Shown here piece by piece: positions 1 through 10,019 of a stretch of 64,000 nt of DNA. The translations under genes and the position numbers were made by a program. This DNA comes from Jezberella montanilacus (GTDB lineage Bacteria > Pseudomonadota > Gammaproteobacteria > Burkholderiales > Burkholderiaceae_B). Under the pieces are notes generated by a model, which saw nothing but the letters and a program-made list of their open reading frames with translations, was not told the origin of the DNA and made no database searches. Where the stretch lies: contig NZ_PVTV01000014.1 of the NCBI RefSeq assembly GCF_003003055.1, positions 186,001 through 250,000 on the forward strand. Direction: 5' to 3'. Position 1 is the stretch's first letter, and every line of letters starts with the position of its first letter.

Positions 1-116
1 TCGACGTGCAGATTTCAAGGTTGCGCAAACTCATTGAAACCAATCCTTCTAAACCCGCTTATATCCAAACGGTTTGGGGCCTAGGTTATGTTTTTGTGCC
101 AACTGGCCATCGCTAA
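1..116 (+). CDS. ompR: OmpR-type response regulator, C-terminal end (partial)
   Basis: Only the last 38 codons are in the window. They encode the end of a winged-helix DNA-binding domain: the recognition helix ISRLRKLIE, then the wing with [11 protein letters not shown], which is typical of OmpR/PhoB-family regulators. The gene stops with TAA at 114-116 and overlaps the kinase gene that starts at 88 by 29 nt, as in an ompR-envZ two-component operon. The N-terminal receiver domain lies upstream of the window. The OmpR name rests on the kinase next to it; RisA, the Bordetella name for this family, would be an equal choice. Confidence 0.8.
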   Translation, partial: DVQISRLRKLIETNPSKPAYIQTVWGLGYVFVPTGHR

Positions 117-1035
117 GCGGCAGAAGTTTTCTCTGTTCTACCGTGCACTGCTGGTGCTAACGCTTATTCTCGCTAGTGGTCTGATGCTTGAAGCCATACT
201 GGATCAATCGATCAGCGATGATATCTGGCTAAACGCACTCTGCGATGTGCTCTGTTTACTTGGGTTGGCGGTCATCGGGACATTGGCCTTCATGAACTAC
301 GTCGATCGAGCGCTGATCAACCGACAACGAACTGAAAAAGAGAGTGAGATCATGCTTGCAGGGCTGTCGCATGATTTACGTACTCCGCTGACTCGGATGC
401 GTCTTGAAATCGAGCTTAGTGCCATGAGTGAGCATTCAAAAACCGCCATCGATCATGATCTGGCTCAGATTGAGCATGCCTTGGCCCAGTTAATGAACTA
501 CGCGAAACCATCACGAATAAGACCCATTGAAAACATCAATTTGTCTGCGGCGTTACACACCTTTATCCAGACTGAAAAAAGGCGATGGCAGGGATTGAAT
601 GTGCGCTTAGCTGTCAAAATTGCACCCGACGTTTATGTCAGAATCAGCCAACAGGACATCACGCGCGTTCTCATGAATTTAGTGGATAACGCGCTGCGCT
701 ATGGTCGGGATGACAGGGGTCAACTGGATTTGCTCATCCGCCTAGAAAGAACCGACGCGCTGGCCTTTCTGGAAATCTCGGATCGCGGTCGAGGGGTCAA
801 ACCAGAAGATACTGAAAACTTGATACGTCCGTTTGTCAGGGGCCATCGCCAATCCAGCGATGGCGCGGGTACCGGTTTGGGGTTAGCTATTGTCGAACGG
901 CTGATGAGACGAGCTGATGCTGAGCTCACGTTGATCTCCCGCGAGGGAGGCGGGTTGACCGCTCAGATATGCGCGGCTTGCTATGCGTCGACAGCGAACA
1001 GCAAAGCGACAACGGTCGCAGCGATGCCTTCTTGA
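88..1035 (+). CDS. envZ: EnvZ-type sensor histidine kinase, short form
   Basis: Inner-membrane sensor kinase of 315 residues that would phosphorylate the upstream OmpR-type regulator. Two membrane helices are visible at about 16-35 and 48-70, separated by only about a dozen residues. The H-box [15 protein letters not shown] follows, with the phospho-accepting His at about 95. The N-box [10 protein letters not shown] is near 197-206, the G1 box DRGRG near 232 and the G2 box GAGTGLGL near 259. A stop codon at 82-84 in the same frame fixes ATG 88 as the upstream limit. EnvZ and RisS proteins are usually around 450 residues or more with a large periplasmic domain. Here both that domain and most of the HAMP linker are missing, although the catalytic motifs are intact. 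The 3' end overlaps the convergent ispF gene by 55 nt. Confidence 0.85.
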   Translation: MFLCQLAIAKRQKFSLFYRALLVLTLILASGLMLEAILDQSISDDIWLNALCDVLCLLGLAVIGTLAFMNYVDRALINRQRTEKESEIMLAGLSHDLRTPLTRMRLEIELSAMSEHSKTAIDHDLAQIEHALAQLMNYAKPSRIRPIENINLSAALHTFIQTEKRRWQGLNVRLAVKIAPDVYVRISQQDITRVLMNLVDNALRYGRDDRGQLDLLIRLERTDALAFLEISDRGRGVKPEDTENLIRPFVRGHRQSSDGAGTGLGLAIVERLMRRADAELTLISREGGGLTAQICAACYASTANSKATTVAAMPS

Positions 1036-1475
1036 CGACCTAAATAGCCAAGACCTTCATTGGTTTTGGCCTTGATATTGATCACCTCAGGCGCTACTTG
1101 CAGATCAGCCGCAATATTAGCCACCATGGCGCTCGCGTGCGGGCCTATTTTAGGAGCTTGCGCATGCACGGTCGCATCGAGATTACCCAACCGCCATCCT
1201 GCAGCTTGTACTTTGGCGAAGGCCGCCCGTAACAACACCCGGCTATCCGCACCGCGATATGTTGGATCGGTATCAGGAAAGTGACGACCGATATCCCCTA
1301 ACCCGGCGGCGCCCAAAAGCGCATCGGTCACTGCATGCAGCAGCACATCTGCATCAGAGTGCCCCAACAAGCCACGGGCATGAGGGATGGTCACACCACC
1401 GATGATCAACGGGCGCCCCTCAGCGAAGGCATGAACATCAAACCCTTGACCAATTCGCATAGTTGACTGACTCAT
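981..1475 (-). CDS. ispF: 2-C-methyl-D-erythritol 2,4-cyclodiphosphate synthase
   Basis: Cytosolic MEP-pathway enzyme that cyclises CDP-methylerythritol 2-phosphate to the cyclodiphosphate with release of CMP. The 164-residue product has the family length. The zinc ligands are visible as Asp13 and His15 in GFDVHAF and as His47 in the segment [11 protein letters not shown]. The C-terminal part carries the conserved [13 protein letters not shown] segment. The gene lies 24 nt downstream of ispD in the same direction, the usual ispDF operon. Its last 55 nt overlap the end of the convergent kinase gene, so both C-termini are encoded on opposite strands of one stretch. Start ATG at 1475 gives [12 protein letters not shown]; a start at the second Met is possible. 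Confidence 0.95.
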   Translation of the reverse strand: MSQSTMRIGQGFDVHAFAEGRPLIIGGVTIPHARGLLGHSDADVLLHAVTDALLGAAGLGDIGRHFPDTDPTYRGADSRVLLRAAFAKVQAAGWRLGNLDATVHAQAPKIGPHASAMVANIAADLQVAPEVINIKAKTNEGLGYLGRQEGIAATVVALLFAVDA

Positions 1476-1499
1476 CTTTGATATTTCATCCCTCTAGCA

Positions 1500-2240
1500 T
1501 CATAACCACGACTCTACCCAGGCGAAGTCCTCGGGCCACGTGACCTTTACATTACGACCTGACCCGTGCACCAAAAGGGGACTAAACCCAGCTGCTTCCA
1601 TGGCCGATGCCTCATCGGTGATGACCAATCCTTGTTCTAACTCTCTTGCTAGCGCTTCTTTTAAGGCAGAAGCCAATTGACCGGCTCTGAACATCTGCGG
1701 CGTCTGAGCCAGCCATAAACCATTTCGATCAACTGTTTCATGGATACGCATACGACCGCTTCTGGCTTCGCCTGTTGGCGGGGTCTGGCGCTTCATCGTG
1801 TCGGCTACAGGCAAGGCAAGTAAACCGCCCTCATCGGCGGCTAAGCAAGCATCGATCAAACGCCCCAGTGCCTCACGAGGCAAACCCGGCCTAGCCGCAT
1901 CGTGAACTAAGACCCAGTCACCAGGGGACAAGGCCGCATCAGCAAGCCCATTCAGAACGGTATGGGCCCGTGTGTCGCCCCCATAAGGCCGCCATACCGT
2001 GCGGGGCAGACCTGCTAAGGCTTGCGCCACAATTGTGTCGTGCTCGGCAACGACCACCCTGACCTCAGCCACACGGGTGTCTGTAAGCAAGGCGCTGACA
2101 GCATGGCGCAACATAGGTTGCCCTGCAAGTACCTGATATTGCTTAGGTAATGACGATTTACCTGGGATAGCCGCTCGCGCCCCGATGCCGGCTGCGGGGA
2201 CGAGTGCAATTATTTTGGGGTGAGTAGGGGTTTCACGCAT
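1500..2240 (-). CDS. ispD: 2-C-methyl-D-erythritol 4-phosphate cytidylyltransferase
   Basis: Transfers CMP from CTP to methylerythritol 4-phosphate, the step before IspE and IspF in the MEP pathway. The 246-residue protein begins with the nucleotidyltransferase signature ALVPAAGIGAR (about 12-22) and the catalytic KQY segment at 33-35. HDAARP at 113-118 contains the metal-binding Asp. The conserved end-domain segment IHETVDRNGLWLAQTPQMF is present. The gene heads an ispD-ispF operon. It is transcribed away from mfd, whose start codon lies 45 nt from the ispD start, so the two share a short divergent promoter region. Confidence 0.95.
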   Translation of the reverse strand: MRETPTHPKIIALVPAAGIGARAAIPGKSSLPKQYQVLAGQPMLRHAVSALLTDTRVAEVRVVVAEHDTIVAQALAGLPRTVWRPYGGDTRAHTVLNGLADAALSPGDWVLVHDAARPGLPREALGRLIDACLAADEGGLLALPVADTMKRQTPPTGEARSGRMRIHETVDRNGLWLAQTPQMFRAGQLASALKEALARELEQGLVITDEASAMEAAGFSPLLVHGSGRNVKVTWPEDFAWVESWL

Positions 2241-2285
2241 CAGTATGATTTTATAATCGTTCTTTGCTTTTTAGATATCCCTGAC

Positions 2286-5200
2286 ATGCCGGTCGCTTTG
2301 ACTGCTGTTCCCGCACTGCTTGCCGCATTAAAACCCGGTTTGCGATTTACACACTCCCGTCCACCAGGGTCGGGGGACGCTCTTCTGTTGTCTCAAATTT
2401 CCCGGCAGGCAAAACAAACGCTGGTGGTGCTGACGGCCGATCCGTTAGCGGCACAGCGACTGTCTGACGAAATCAACATCTTTGATCCGAGCCTGCGGGT
2501 AAGGCCTTTACCTGACTGGGAGACGCTGCCCTATGACAGCTTCTCACCCCATCAGGATTTAATCTCTGAACGATTGCGTACGCTGCACGCGTTGATGCAG
2601 TCACAGGTCGATATCCTGACCGTGCCGATCACGACGGCACTGTACCGGCTGCCGCCCCCAAGTTTTCTCGCTGCCTATACCTTTTCGTTCAGGCAAAAAG
2701 ACAAACTCGATGAGGCAGCGCTTCGGCAGCAATTGATGCTGGCCAACTACGCCCATGTGTCTCAAGTCACGATGCCGGGCGAGTTCTGTGTCAGGGGTAG
2801 TCTGATCGATCTCTTCCCAATGGGGTCGGTATTGCCCTACAGGATCGATTTATTCGACGATGAAATCGAGTCCATCCGCGCCTTTGATATTGACACCCAA
2901 CGTAGTCTCTATCCGGTTAAGGACGTGCAGCTCTTGCCTGGTCGCGAGTTCCCTATGGATGAACCCGCGCGCAACTTGTTCAGAGCCAAGTTTCGGGAAA
3001 TTTTCGAAGGCGACCCCTCAAGAGCACTACCGTACAAAGACATCGGCGCGGGGATCCCCTTTGCTGGGGTGGAATACTACCTACCTCTATTTTTTGAGTC
3101 GACTGCAACCCTGTTTGACTACTTGGGTCAAGAGACCATCGTGGTGACAAGTGGGGATATTGATGATGTCATCACCCGCTTCGCACGTGACACCAGTAGC
3201 CGCTATCACTTTTTAAAAAGCGACAGAGAACGGCCTGTTCTGGCGCCTGAAGAACTGTTTTTGAATCAAGAAGTCTTGTTCGAGCAGCTCAGGCGGTTTC
3301 CGCGAGTTGCGCTCACCAGCGATACGCCACACCCCGATTTTTCGATAGCGCCCGAGGTCGGCGTCTCACGTCGCGCTGATGACCCCTTGGCCAAACTACG
3401 TGCGCTACTCAACAATAAACAAGTTGATCAGCGAGTAAGAGTGCTGCTCTGCGCCCAGTCACATGGTCGTCGCGAAACCATTCAGCAAATGTTGGGTGAG
3501 CATCAGATCACGCTCGATGCACAAACCGAATCGGTATCTGAATTTATCGATAGCGATGCCCACTTCGCGATCGGGGTCGCTGCGCTGGACAAAGGTTTCT
3601 GTGTCCCTGGTCAATCACTGATCTTCTTAACCGAAAACGATCTCTATCCAAGCCATGGTCCGTCAGCGCGTCGAGGTCGCAAAGACCAAGAGCGCGCCAG
3701 TGACGTCGAGGCAATGATACGTGACTTGTCAGAGCTGAGGCCTGGTGACCCTGTCGTCCATACACAACACGGTATTGGTCGGTATCATGGTTTGGTCAAC
3801 ATGGATCTGGGTGAAGGACAAACCGAGTTTTTGCACCTCGAATACGGCAACGAGACCAAGCTTTACGTACCGGTATCGCAGTTACATGTGATCGCCCGTT
3901 ACAGCGGCGCCGATCCAGACGCAGCCCCCCTGCATTTATTAGGTTCGGGGCAATGGGACAAGGCCAGACGCAAAGCTGCTCAGCAAGTCCGCGATACCGC
4001 TGCAGAGCTGCTGGATCTCTACGCCAAGCGCGCCGCCCGCCAGGGGTTTGCCTTCAAATTGCCGATTGGGGATTACGACCTGTTTGCCGACGGCTTCGGT
4101 TTTGACGAGACAGTCGACCAAGCTCAGGCAATCCAGTCAGTTCTCGCTGACATGACCTCAGGCAAACCGATGGATAGACTGGTTTGCGGCGACGTTGGTT
4201 TTGGTAAAACCGAAGTTGCGTTGCGCGCCGCCTTTCTGGCGATCGCCAACAGCAAGCAAGTGGCCTTACTTTGCCCGACTACTTTGCTGGCTGAGCAGCA
4301 CGCGCAAACCTTTGCCGATCGCTTTGCCGACTGGCCGGTCAAAGTGGTCGAGCTGTCGCGTTTCAGATCCGCTAAAGAGGTAAGTGCTGCGATTGCCGGC
4401 ATCAACGCTGGTACTGTCGATATTGTCATCGGGACACACAAGATCTTGTCCAAGGACGTGAAATTCAAGCAACTTGGCTTGGTCATTATTGACGAAGAAC
4501 ACCGTTTTGGTGTGAGACAAAAAGAAGCGTTGAAATCACTTCGCGCAGAAGTGGATGTGTTGACCTTGACTGCCACCCCTATTCCCCGGACGCTGGGCAT
4601 GTCGCTCGAGGGAATTCGTGACTTTTCGGTGATTGCGACTGCGCCACAAAAACGTCTGGCAATCAAGACCTTTGTCAGACGTGAAGACAACAGCACGATA
4701 CGTGAAGCCTTGCTGCGTGAGCTAAAACGCGGCGGGCAAGCTTATTTTTTGCATAACGAAGTCGAAACCATTCACAATCGCCGGGCTCGGCTCGAAGAGC
4801 TTGTGCCCGAAGCGCGCATTGCCGTCGCCCATGGACAAATGGGCGAGCGGGATCTTGAACAGGTCATGAAAGGCTTCTATCAGCAACGATTCAATGTCCT
4901 GCTGTGTACAACCATCATTGAAACGGGGATTGACGTCCCGACTGCCAACACCATCATCATTCACCGTGCAGACCGCTTTGGTTTGGCGCAATTGCATCAA
5001 CTTCGAGGCCGGGTTGGCCGGTCGCACCATCAGGCCTATGCCTATTTGATGACGCCGGGCGATGACGCGATCACCAAGAATGCCAAGAAGCGCCTAGAGG
5101 CCATTCAGGCCATGGAGGAGCTTGGTGCAGGGTTCTTCCTGGCTATGCATGATCTTGAAATCCGCGGCACGGGTGAAGTGCTCGGTGATTCCCAATCGGG

Positions 5201-5735
5201 CAATATTCAAGAGATCGGTTTCTCGATGTACAACGATATGCTCAACGAAGCAGTTCGCGCGATGAAAGCAGGCGAAGAACCTGATCTCGACGCCCCGTTC
5301 ACGGCAGGGTGTGAGGTGAATCTGCATTTGCCCGCTTTGCTGCCAGCTGACTATTGTGGGGATGTTCACGCAAGACTAACTCTCTACAAACGTTTATCCA
5401 ACGCTAAAGACGATGATGGGCTGATTCGCATACAAGAAGAATTGATCGATCGGTTTGGCAAATTGCCTGATGCCGCTCGTGCCTTGATCGCGACACATAA
5501 AATCCGTCTCGCTGCGATTGCGCTGGGTATACAGAAAATTGACGCCAGCGAAGCGCAAATTTTGCTGCAATTTAAACAAAATGCCCCGGTAGATCCTTTG
5601 AAGTTGATTGAACTGGTGCAGAAACAAAGGCACATCAGATTTGCTGGACAAGATAAACTTCGTGTCGAAGTAAAAAGCACTGATTTGAATACTCGAGTTG
5701 ACACCATCAAAGCAGTCCTGCGTTCAATCAGTTAG
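2286..5735 (+). CDS. mfd: Transcription-repair coupling factor Mfd
   Basis: DNA translocase that removes stalled RNA polymerase and recruits UvrA for nucleotide excision repair. From ATG 2286 the product has 1149 residues, almost exactly the usual Mfd length. An in-frame start at 2220 would lie inside ispD and add 22 unrelated residues, so 2286 is preferred. The N-terminal UvrB-homology module includes FSPHQDLISERL. The RNA-polymerase-interaction (CarD-like) domain begins near residue 483 with PGDPVVHTQHGIGRY. The helicase core has Walker A GDVGFGKTEVA near 635, DEEH near 734, TATPIPRTL after it, and the TRG-type segment with RGRVGRSHHQAYAYL. The C-terminal domain is complete. The gene is followed 24 nt later by serB. 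Confidence 0.97.
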   Translation: MPVALTAVPALLAALKPGLRFTHSRPPGSGDALLLSQISRQAKQTLVVLTADPLAAQRLSDEINIFDPSLRVRPLPDWETLPYDSFSPHQDLISERLRTLHALMQSQVDILTVPITTALYRLPPPSFLAAYTFSFRQKDKLDEAALRQQLMLANYAHVSQVTMPGEFCVRGSLIDLFPMGSVLPYRIDLFDDEIESIRAFDIDTQRSLYPVKDVQLLPGREFPMDEPARNLFRAKFREIFEGDPSRALPYKDIGAGIPFAGVEYYLPLFFESTATLFDYLGQETIVVTSGDIDDVITRFARDTSSRYHFLKSDRERPVLAPEELFLNQEVLFEQLRRFPRVALTSDTPHPDFSIAPEVGVSRRADDPLAKLRALLNNKQVDQRVRVLLCAQSHGRRETIQQMLGEHQITLDAQTESVSEFIDSDAHFAIGVAALDKGFCVPGQSLIFLTENDLYPSHGPSARRGRKDQERASDVEAMIRDLSELRPGDPVVHTQHGIGRYHGLVNMDLGEGQTEFLHLEYGNETKLYVPVSQLHVIARYSGADPDAAPLHLLGSGQWDKARRKAAQQVRDTAAELLDLYAKRAARQGFAFKLPIGDYDLFADGFGFDETVDQAQAIQSVLADMTSGKPMDRLVCGDVGFGKTEVALRAAFLAIANSKQVALLCPTTLLAEQHAQTFADRFADWPVKVVELSRFRSAKEVSAAIAGINAGTVDIVIGTHKILSKDVKFKQLGLVIIDEEHRFGVRQKEALKSLRAEVDVLTLTATPIPRTLGMSLEGIRDFSVIATAPQKRLAIKTFVRREDNSTIREALLRELKRGGQAYFLHNEVETIHNRRARLEELVPEARIAVAHGQMGERDLEQVMKGFYQQRFNVLLCTTIIETGIDVPTANTIIIHRADRFGLAQLHQLRGRVGRSHHQAYAYLMTPGDDAITKNAKKRLEAIQAMEELGAGFFLAMHDLEIRGTGEVLGDSQSGNIQEIGFSMYNDMLNEAVRAMKAGEEPDLDAPFTAGCEVNLHLPALLPADYCGDVHARLTLYKRLSNAKDDDGLIRIQEELIDRFGKLPDAARALIATHKIRLAAIALGIQKIDASEAQILLQFKQNAPVDPLKLIELVQKQRHIRFAGQDKLRVEVKSTDLNTRVDTIKAVLRSIS

Positions 5736-5759
5736 CGGCAACCCAAGACCTTTATAAAT

Positions 5760-6617
5760 ATGTCGAACACTCACGTTGTGATTCAATCCCCTAGTCTGGG
5801 AACTAGTCTGATCGAGCAAGCTGCCGCGCTGGCTAGTTGTGAGGGCGTTCAACGAATCAGCCACACTGCTGTGCGATTACTGAAAGTGACCGACGACGCG
5901 CAGACTAAACAAGCGCTGACAGAGTGGGGTGAGCAGCAAACTGTCGATACAGCATTCATTCAAGCTGGCGCCAGGCTATCCGATTGCAAGATTCTCGCGA
6001 TGGACATGGATTCGACCTTAATCAACATTGAATGCATCGATGAGATCGCAGCATTTGGTGGCGTTAAAGAGCAAGTCTCATCAATCACCGAAGCTGCCAT
6101 GCGCGGTGAAATCAAAGACTTTAGCGAGAGTCTGACAAAACGGGTCGCATTTCTTGAGGGCTTACCGGTAGAAGTGCTGCAATCTGTCTACGAGCAGCGC
6201 TTGCAGCTCAACCCTGGGGCACAAGCGCTCATTGACACAGCCAAACACGCAGGTCTTAAAACGTTGCTGGTGTCAGGTGGTTTTACATTCTTTACCGACA
6301 AGCTCAAAGCGCGATTAGGCTTGGACGCTGCTCATTCAAATACCCTTGAGCAGGTCAACGGCCGACTGACCGGTCGCGTACTCGGTCGTATTCTCGATGC
6401 GCAAGGTAAGGCGAACACCTTAACTGCCTTTGCCAGAGAACACGATGTTAGGCCGGAGCAAATTATCGCAATGGGTGATGGCGCCAACGACCTGAAAATG
6501 CTTGCGTTGGCGGGCTACTCGGTTGCCTACCGGGCCAAACCGGTGGTGCGAGCGCAGGCCAGGTATGCGCTAAACGTTGCTGGGCTCGATGGCGTACTGA
6601 ACTGGTTTGAGCACTGA
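5760..6617 (+). CDS. serB: Phosphoserine phosphatase
   Basis: HAD-superfamily enzyme for the last step of serine synthesis, hydrolysing O-phosphoserine. Motif I is MDMDSTL with the nucleophile Asp82 and the acid/base Asp84. The SGGF segment supplies motif II, and GDGANDLKML is the metal-binding motif IV. At 285 residues it matches SerB proteins with an N-terminal ACT-like extension. The start ATG 5760 lies 24 nt after mfd, and no strong ribosome-binding sequence precedes it. It runs convergently with the DUF2818 gene, about 80 nt away, and I saw no clear hairpin terminator between them. Confidence 0.95.
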   Translation: MSNTHVVIQSPSLGTSLIEQAAALASCEGVQRISHTAVRLLKVTDDAQTKQALTEWGEQQTVDTAFIQAGARLSDCKILAMDMDSTLINIECIDEIAAFGGVKEQVSSITEAAMRGEIKDFSESLTKRVAFLEGLPVEVLQSVYEQRLQLNPGAQALIDTAKHAGLKTLLVSGGFTFFTDKLKARLGLDAAHSNTLEQVNGRLTGRVLGRILDAQGKANTLTAFAREHDVRPEQIIAMGDGANDLKMLALAGYSVAYRAKPVVRAQARYALNVAGLDGVLNWFEH

Positions 6618-6696
6618 TAGCCGTTTGAACGTTCATACCGTTCTGGACACCGGCGCTGCTCTAGTCCTTACTACAGACTCGAACGCAGATTCTGTA

Positions 6697-7002
6697 TCAT
6701 CGCTTCAGCAAATATCTGAAGACAAATCCGGGAAAAGCCAGTACGGCAAAGAGCGTCGACGTAATAGCGAAGAATTCCCAGTTTTGGGGGAAGACATTAC
6801 CTAAGGCGGACTCGAAGGCCCAGCCAACCCCGCCAATCAGCAAATAAAAAATAATCAGCTCGACAGCTCTTAACCAAAAGGGCTTAACCGCCCTGAGCTT
6901 AGTCATGGAAATCAAGCCGAAGAGCCGCTCGCTAACAAAGGGTAAGTTCGCTAAGGCTAACGCCAGAACAATTAACAACCAGACAGCAATAGATTGGCTC
7001 AT
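6697..7002 (-). CDS. DUF2818 family membrane protein
   Basis: Small inner-membrane protein of 101 residues, starting MSQSIAVWLLIVLAL. Three hydrophobic segments are visible, around 3-18, 47-65 and 80-97, with a basic tail FRYLLKR. This family sits just downstream of nuoN in many betaproteobacteria, and the same arrangement is seen here, 21 nt after the nuoN stop. An upstream in-frame ATG at 7020 would add six residues; 7002 is preferred by similarity to family starts. Function is unknown. Its place as the last gene of the nuo operon suggests a role linked to complex I, but nothing in the sequence proves it. Confidence 0.8.
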   Translation of the reverse strand: MSQSIAVWLLIVLALALANLPFVSERLFGLISMTKLRAVKPFWLRAVELIIFYLLIGGVGWAFESALGNVFPQNWEFFAITSTLFAVLAFPGFVFRYLLKR

Positions 7003-7023
7003 GCAGTCAATGCACCGCAACCA

Positions 7024-8508
7024 TCAAGTAAAAGCCGTCTGAACTGCGCGGACGCAAAGATTGATCAAGTCACTGGGCAGAAGGCCGAGACCAAGCACAG
7101 CTAAACTGTTTATCACCATTAAGGTGCTCGTTGGCCAAGCCGTTTTAGGGACAGCTGCAGCATTCATGTCAGGCTCATCGAAATACATCACTTTGAGCAC
7201 ACGAAGGTAATAGAACGCGCCAATCAGCGAGAACATCACTGCATAAACCGCAATCCACAGATGATCGGATTGCAACAAAGCTTGCAGAATCAGCAACTTC
7301 GCCGTAAAGCCAACCAAGGGGGGTAGACCCGCTAACGAGAACATCGTCAAGAGCAAAACACCTGCCATCCAAGGGCTACGACGATTCAAACCTTTCAGAT
7401 CAGAGATTTCTTCGCAGTCCATTCCTTCTTTCGACAACAGCAGGGTCATGCCAAAAGTAACAAGCGTGGTCAGCACATAGGTCAGCATATAAAAAACTGC
7501 TGACCCATAGGCATAAGCATCGCCACCTGCTGACTCGTTAGACGTACCTGACGCAACGCCCAGCAACACAAAACCCATGTGTGAAATCGTCGAATACGCC
7601 AGCATGCGCTTGAAATTACTCTGCATGATTGCGGTCAGATTACCAACGGCCAAGGACAACATACCGAGAATAATCAGCATGGGTTGCCAGCTGGGTTGCA
7701 GCGCGATCAGCGCATCTGCCAGAATACGCAAAGCAATCGCGAGCGCAGCCAACTTAGGTGCTGCGGCAAGCACCAGGGTTACAGCAGTCGGTGATCCTTG
7801 GTAGACATCTGGCACCCACATATGGAAAGGCACAGCGCCCAGTTTGAAAGCCAACCCTGCGACTAAAAATACTAAGCCAAACATCAGTGGATATTCTTTA
7901 GGCTGCCCAGAGAAGATTGCATCACCAATGTCAGAAATATCGATTGAGCCAGTCGCCCCATAGATCATTGACATCCCATAGAGCATGAAGCCAGAAGCTA
8001 GGGCGCCGAGCACGAAGTACTTCATCGCAGCCTCAGTCGAGACCACATGATCACGACGCAAAGCCACCAAGGCGTAAAGCGCGAGCGACATGAGTTCCAG
8101 ACCAAGATAGATGCTCAGGAAGTTGCTGCCCGAGATCATGATCAGTTGACCCAGTAACGCAAACAGGACCAAAACATAAAACTCACCGCCACGCAACATA
8201 TCACGGCTTTGCAAGTATTCGCGACTGTAAACCAGGGTCGCGAAAACAGCGATATACGAAGCGATTTTCAGGACGTAGGACAACTGATCCACAACAAATA
8301 AACCAGAAAAACTAGCGCCGATCATACCGTTGACGATCTGCAATCCTGACAGCAACATCAGTCCCACAAGCGTAAAAAGAGACAGTCCATAGGCAAGGGT
8401 TCTTCTGGGATCACTACTTAGGGCATCAAGCACCAGAATAACCATGCCCATCACGAGCAAGAAAATCTCTGGGGCAGCCAGGGCAAAGTCGAATGGGGAT
8501 TGCATCAT
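7024..8508 (-). CDS. nuoN: NADH-quinone oxidoreductase subunit N
   Basis: Antiporter-like membrane subunit of complex I, 494 residues with about fourteen hydrophobic helices. The conserved segment [17 protein letters not shown] carries the helix-5 glutamate. [17 protein letters not shown] and the following alanine-rich helix are the classic lysine-channel region, and [14 protein letters not shown] lies in the second half. It takes part in proton pumping in the distal membrane arm. Last nuo subunit gene in the operon, 8 nt after nuoM. A second Met follows immediately, so the start may be at 8505. Confidence 0.95.
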   Translation of the reverse strand: MMQSPFDFALAAPEIFLLVMGMVILVLDALSSDPRRTLAYGLSLFTLVGLMLLSGLQIVNGMIGASFSGLFVVDQLSYVLKIASYIAVFATLVYSREYLQSRDMLRGGEFYVLVLFALLGQLIMISGSNFLSIYLGLELMSLALYALVALRRDHVVSTEAAMKYFVLGALASGFMLYGMSMIYGATGSIDISDIGDAIFSGQPKEYPLMFGLVFLVAGLAFKLGAVPFHMWVPDVYQGSPTAVTLVLAAAPKLAALAIALRILADALIALQPSWQPMLIILGMLSLAVGNLTAIMQSNFKRMLAYSTISHMGFVLLGVASGTSNESAGGDAYAYGSAVFYMLTYVLTTLVTFGMTLLLSKEGMDCEEISDLKGLNRRSPWMAGVLLLTMFSLAGLPPLVGFTAKLLILQALLQSDHLWIAVYAVMFSLIGAFYYLRVLKVMYFDEPDMNAAAVPKTAWPTSTLMVINSLAVLGLGLLPSDLINLCVRAVQTAFT

Positions 8509-8516
8509 GGCGAGGC

Positions 8517-10019
8517 TTACAGTTTAGAAATTGAGACGTGTTGCAACAGGGCCTGAACTGAGACGTGCATGACATCAGTAAAGGGCTTGGGATAGAGACC
8601 CATGAAGAGCACCGCAATTGCCATCACCCCAAGGATGAGGAACTCACGATTAGAGATATCCTGAAGTTCACGAACGTGTTCGTTAGCGATTTCACCAAAA
8701 GCGACTCTCTTAGCCATCCAAAGGGTGTACGACGCACCCAGGATGAGTGCGGTAGCTGCCAACAGGCCAACCCAGAAGTTAAATTTGACGGCACCCATGA
8801 TCACCATGAATTCACCGACAAAACCGCTGGTAGCAGGCAGACCTGCGTTCGCCATACTGAACAGGATAAAGAAGGTAACAAACTTGGGCATGGTATTGAT
8901 CACGCCACCGAATTCAGCGATCTCGTGAGTGTGCATCCGGTCATACAACACACCGATGCAATAAAACACTGCACCGGAAACAAAACCGTGCGAGATCATC
9001 TGGACAATGGCGCCTTCGAGACCTGCAGTATTGAACAAGAACAAGCCGAGTGTGACAAAACCCATGTGCGCCACGGATGAGTACGCAACCAGCTTTTTCA
9101 TATCTTCTTGCACAATTGCCACCAAGCCGATATAAATCACAGCGATCAGAGACAAAGTAATCATCACTGGCGCTAAGGCCAGCGAAGCATCAGGCGCTAT
9201 CGGTAACGACAAGCGGATAAACCCATAGGCACCGAGTTTAAGCATGATGGCGGCCAGCACGATTGACCCCCCTGTCGGTGCTTCAACGTGGGTGTCTGGC
9301 AGCCAGGTATGCACAGGCCACATCGGCATTTTGACGGCGAAAGCGGTCAGGAAAGCAACAAAAATGAAGGTCTGCTCTGTCATCGTCAAGGGCAGCTTGT
9401 GCCAAGTGAGAATGTCAAACGAGCCGTCAGCTCTGCTCCAAAGATAGATCAGTGCGATCAGTGTCAGCAAGGAACCAAGCAACGTGTACAAGAAGAATTT
9501 GAACGCAGCATAAACACGGTTTTCGCCGCCCCAGACACCCACAATGATGTACATCGGGATGAGCGTGGCTTCAAAGAAAACATAAAACAACATGCCGTCT
9601 AGCGCAACAAAGACACCAACCATCAAGCCAGACAAGATGAGGAATGCGGCCATGTACTGCGCGACGCGAGTCGTGATTGCCTGCCAGCCTGCAAGCACCA
9701 CGATTATCGTGATGAAGGCCGTTAATAACACGAACCACATTGAAAGACCGTCTACGCCAAGGTGATAAAACACCCCGAAGGACGGAATCCAGTTACGCAT
9801 CTCGACAAACTGCATCAAAGCAGTCGTTTGATCAAAATTAGCGTAAATCGGGATAGTCACCAGAAAACTGATTACGGCACCGACAAGCGCAAGAATTCGC
9901 ACCAGACTGGCTCGCTGATCATTGCCAATTGCCAGGATGATTAAGCCAAACGCGATCGGGACAAAGATCGCAAGCGTAAGCCAAGGGGTAAAGTTAGAAG
10001 CCATCTCGCTTGCCATCAT
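8517..10019 (-). CDS. nuoM: NADH-quinone oxidoreductase subunit M
   Basis: Antiporter-like proton-pumping subunit of 500 residues. The conserved helix-5 glutamate is visible at about 150 in [30 protein letters not shown] and the helix after it form the channel region. [14 protein letters not shown] is the second conserved block. The start ATG overlaps the nuoL stop as ATGA (10016-10019), which points to translational coupling. Met6 at 10004 is an alternative start that would agree with shorter homologues. Confidence 0.95.
   Translation of the reverse strand: MMASEMASNFTPWLTLAIFVPIAFGLIILAIGNDQRASLVRILALVGAVISFLVTIPIYANFDQTTALMQFVEMRNWIPSFGVFYHLGVDGLSMWFVLLTAFITIIVVLAGWQAITTRVAQYMAAFLILSGLMVGVFVALDGMLFYVFFEATLIPMYIIVGVWGGENRVYAAFKFFLYTLLGSLLTLIALIYLWSRADGSFDILTWHKLPLTMTEQTFIFVAFLTAFAVKMPMWPVHTWLPDTHVEAPTGGSIVLAAIMLKLGAYGFIRLSLPIAPDASLALAPVMITLSLIAVIYIGLVAIVQEDMKKLVAYSSVAHMGFVTLGLFLFNTAGLEGAIVQMISHGFVSGAVFYCIGVLYDRMHTHEIAEFGGVINTMPKFVTFFILFSMANAGLPATSGFVGEFMVIMGAVKFNFWVGLLAATALILGASYTLWMAKRVAFGEIANEHVRELQDISNREFLILGVMAIAVLFMGLYPKPFTDVMHVSVQALLQHVSISKL

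Noticed and set aside
2220-2285. N-terminal extension of Mfd
   Set aside because: The open frame extends upstream, but it overlaps the start of ispD and is not Mfd-like; ATG 2286 gives the normal length.
4124-4696. 190-codon open frame antisense to mfd
   Set aside because: It lies opposite the conserved helicase core of mfd and has no recognisable domain; it is a by-product of the codon use of the real gene.
6607-6804. 65-codon open frame after serB
   Set aside because: It overlaps the ends of serB and the DUF2818 gene and has no family features.
8565-9080. 171-codon plus-strand open frame
   Set aside because: Fully antisense to nuoM, with composition typical of the complement of a hydrophobic membrane protein.
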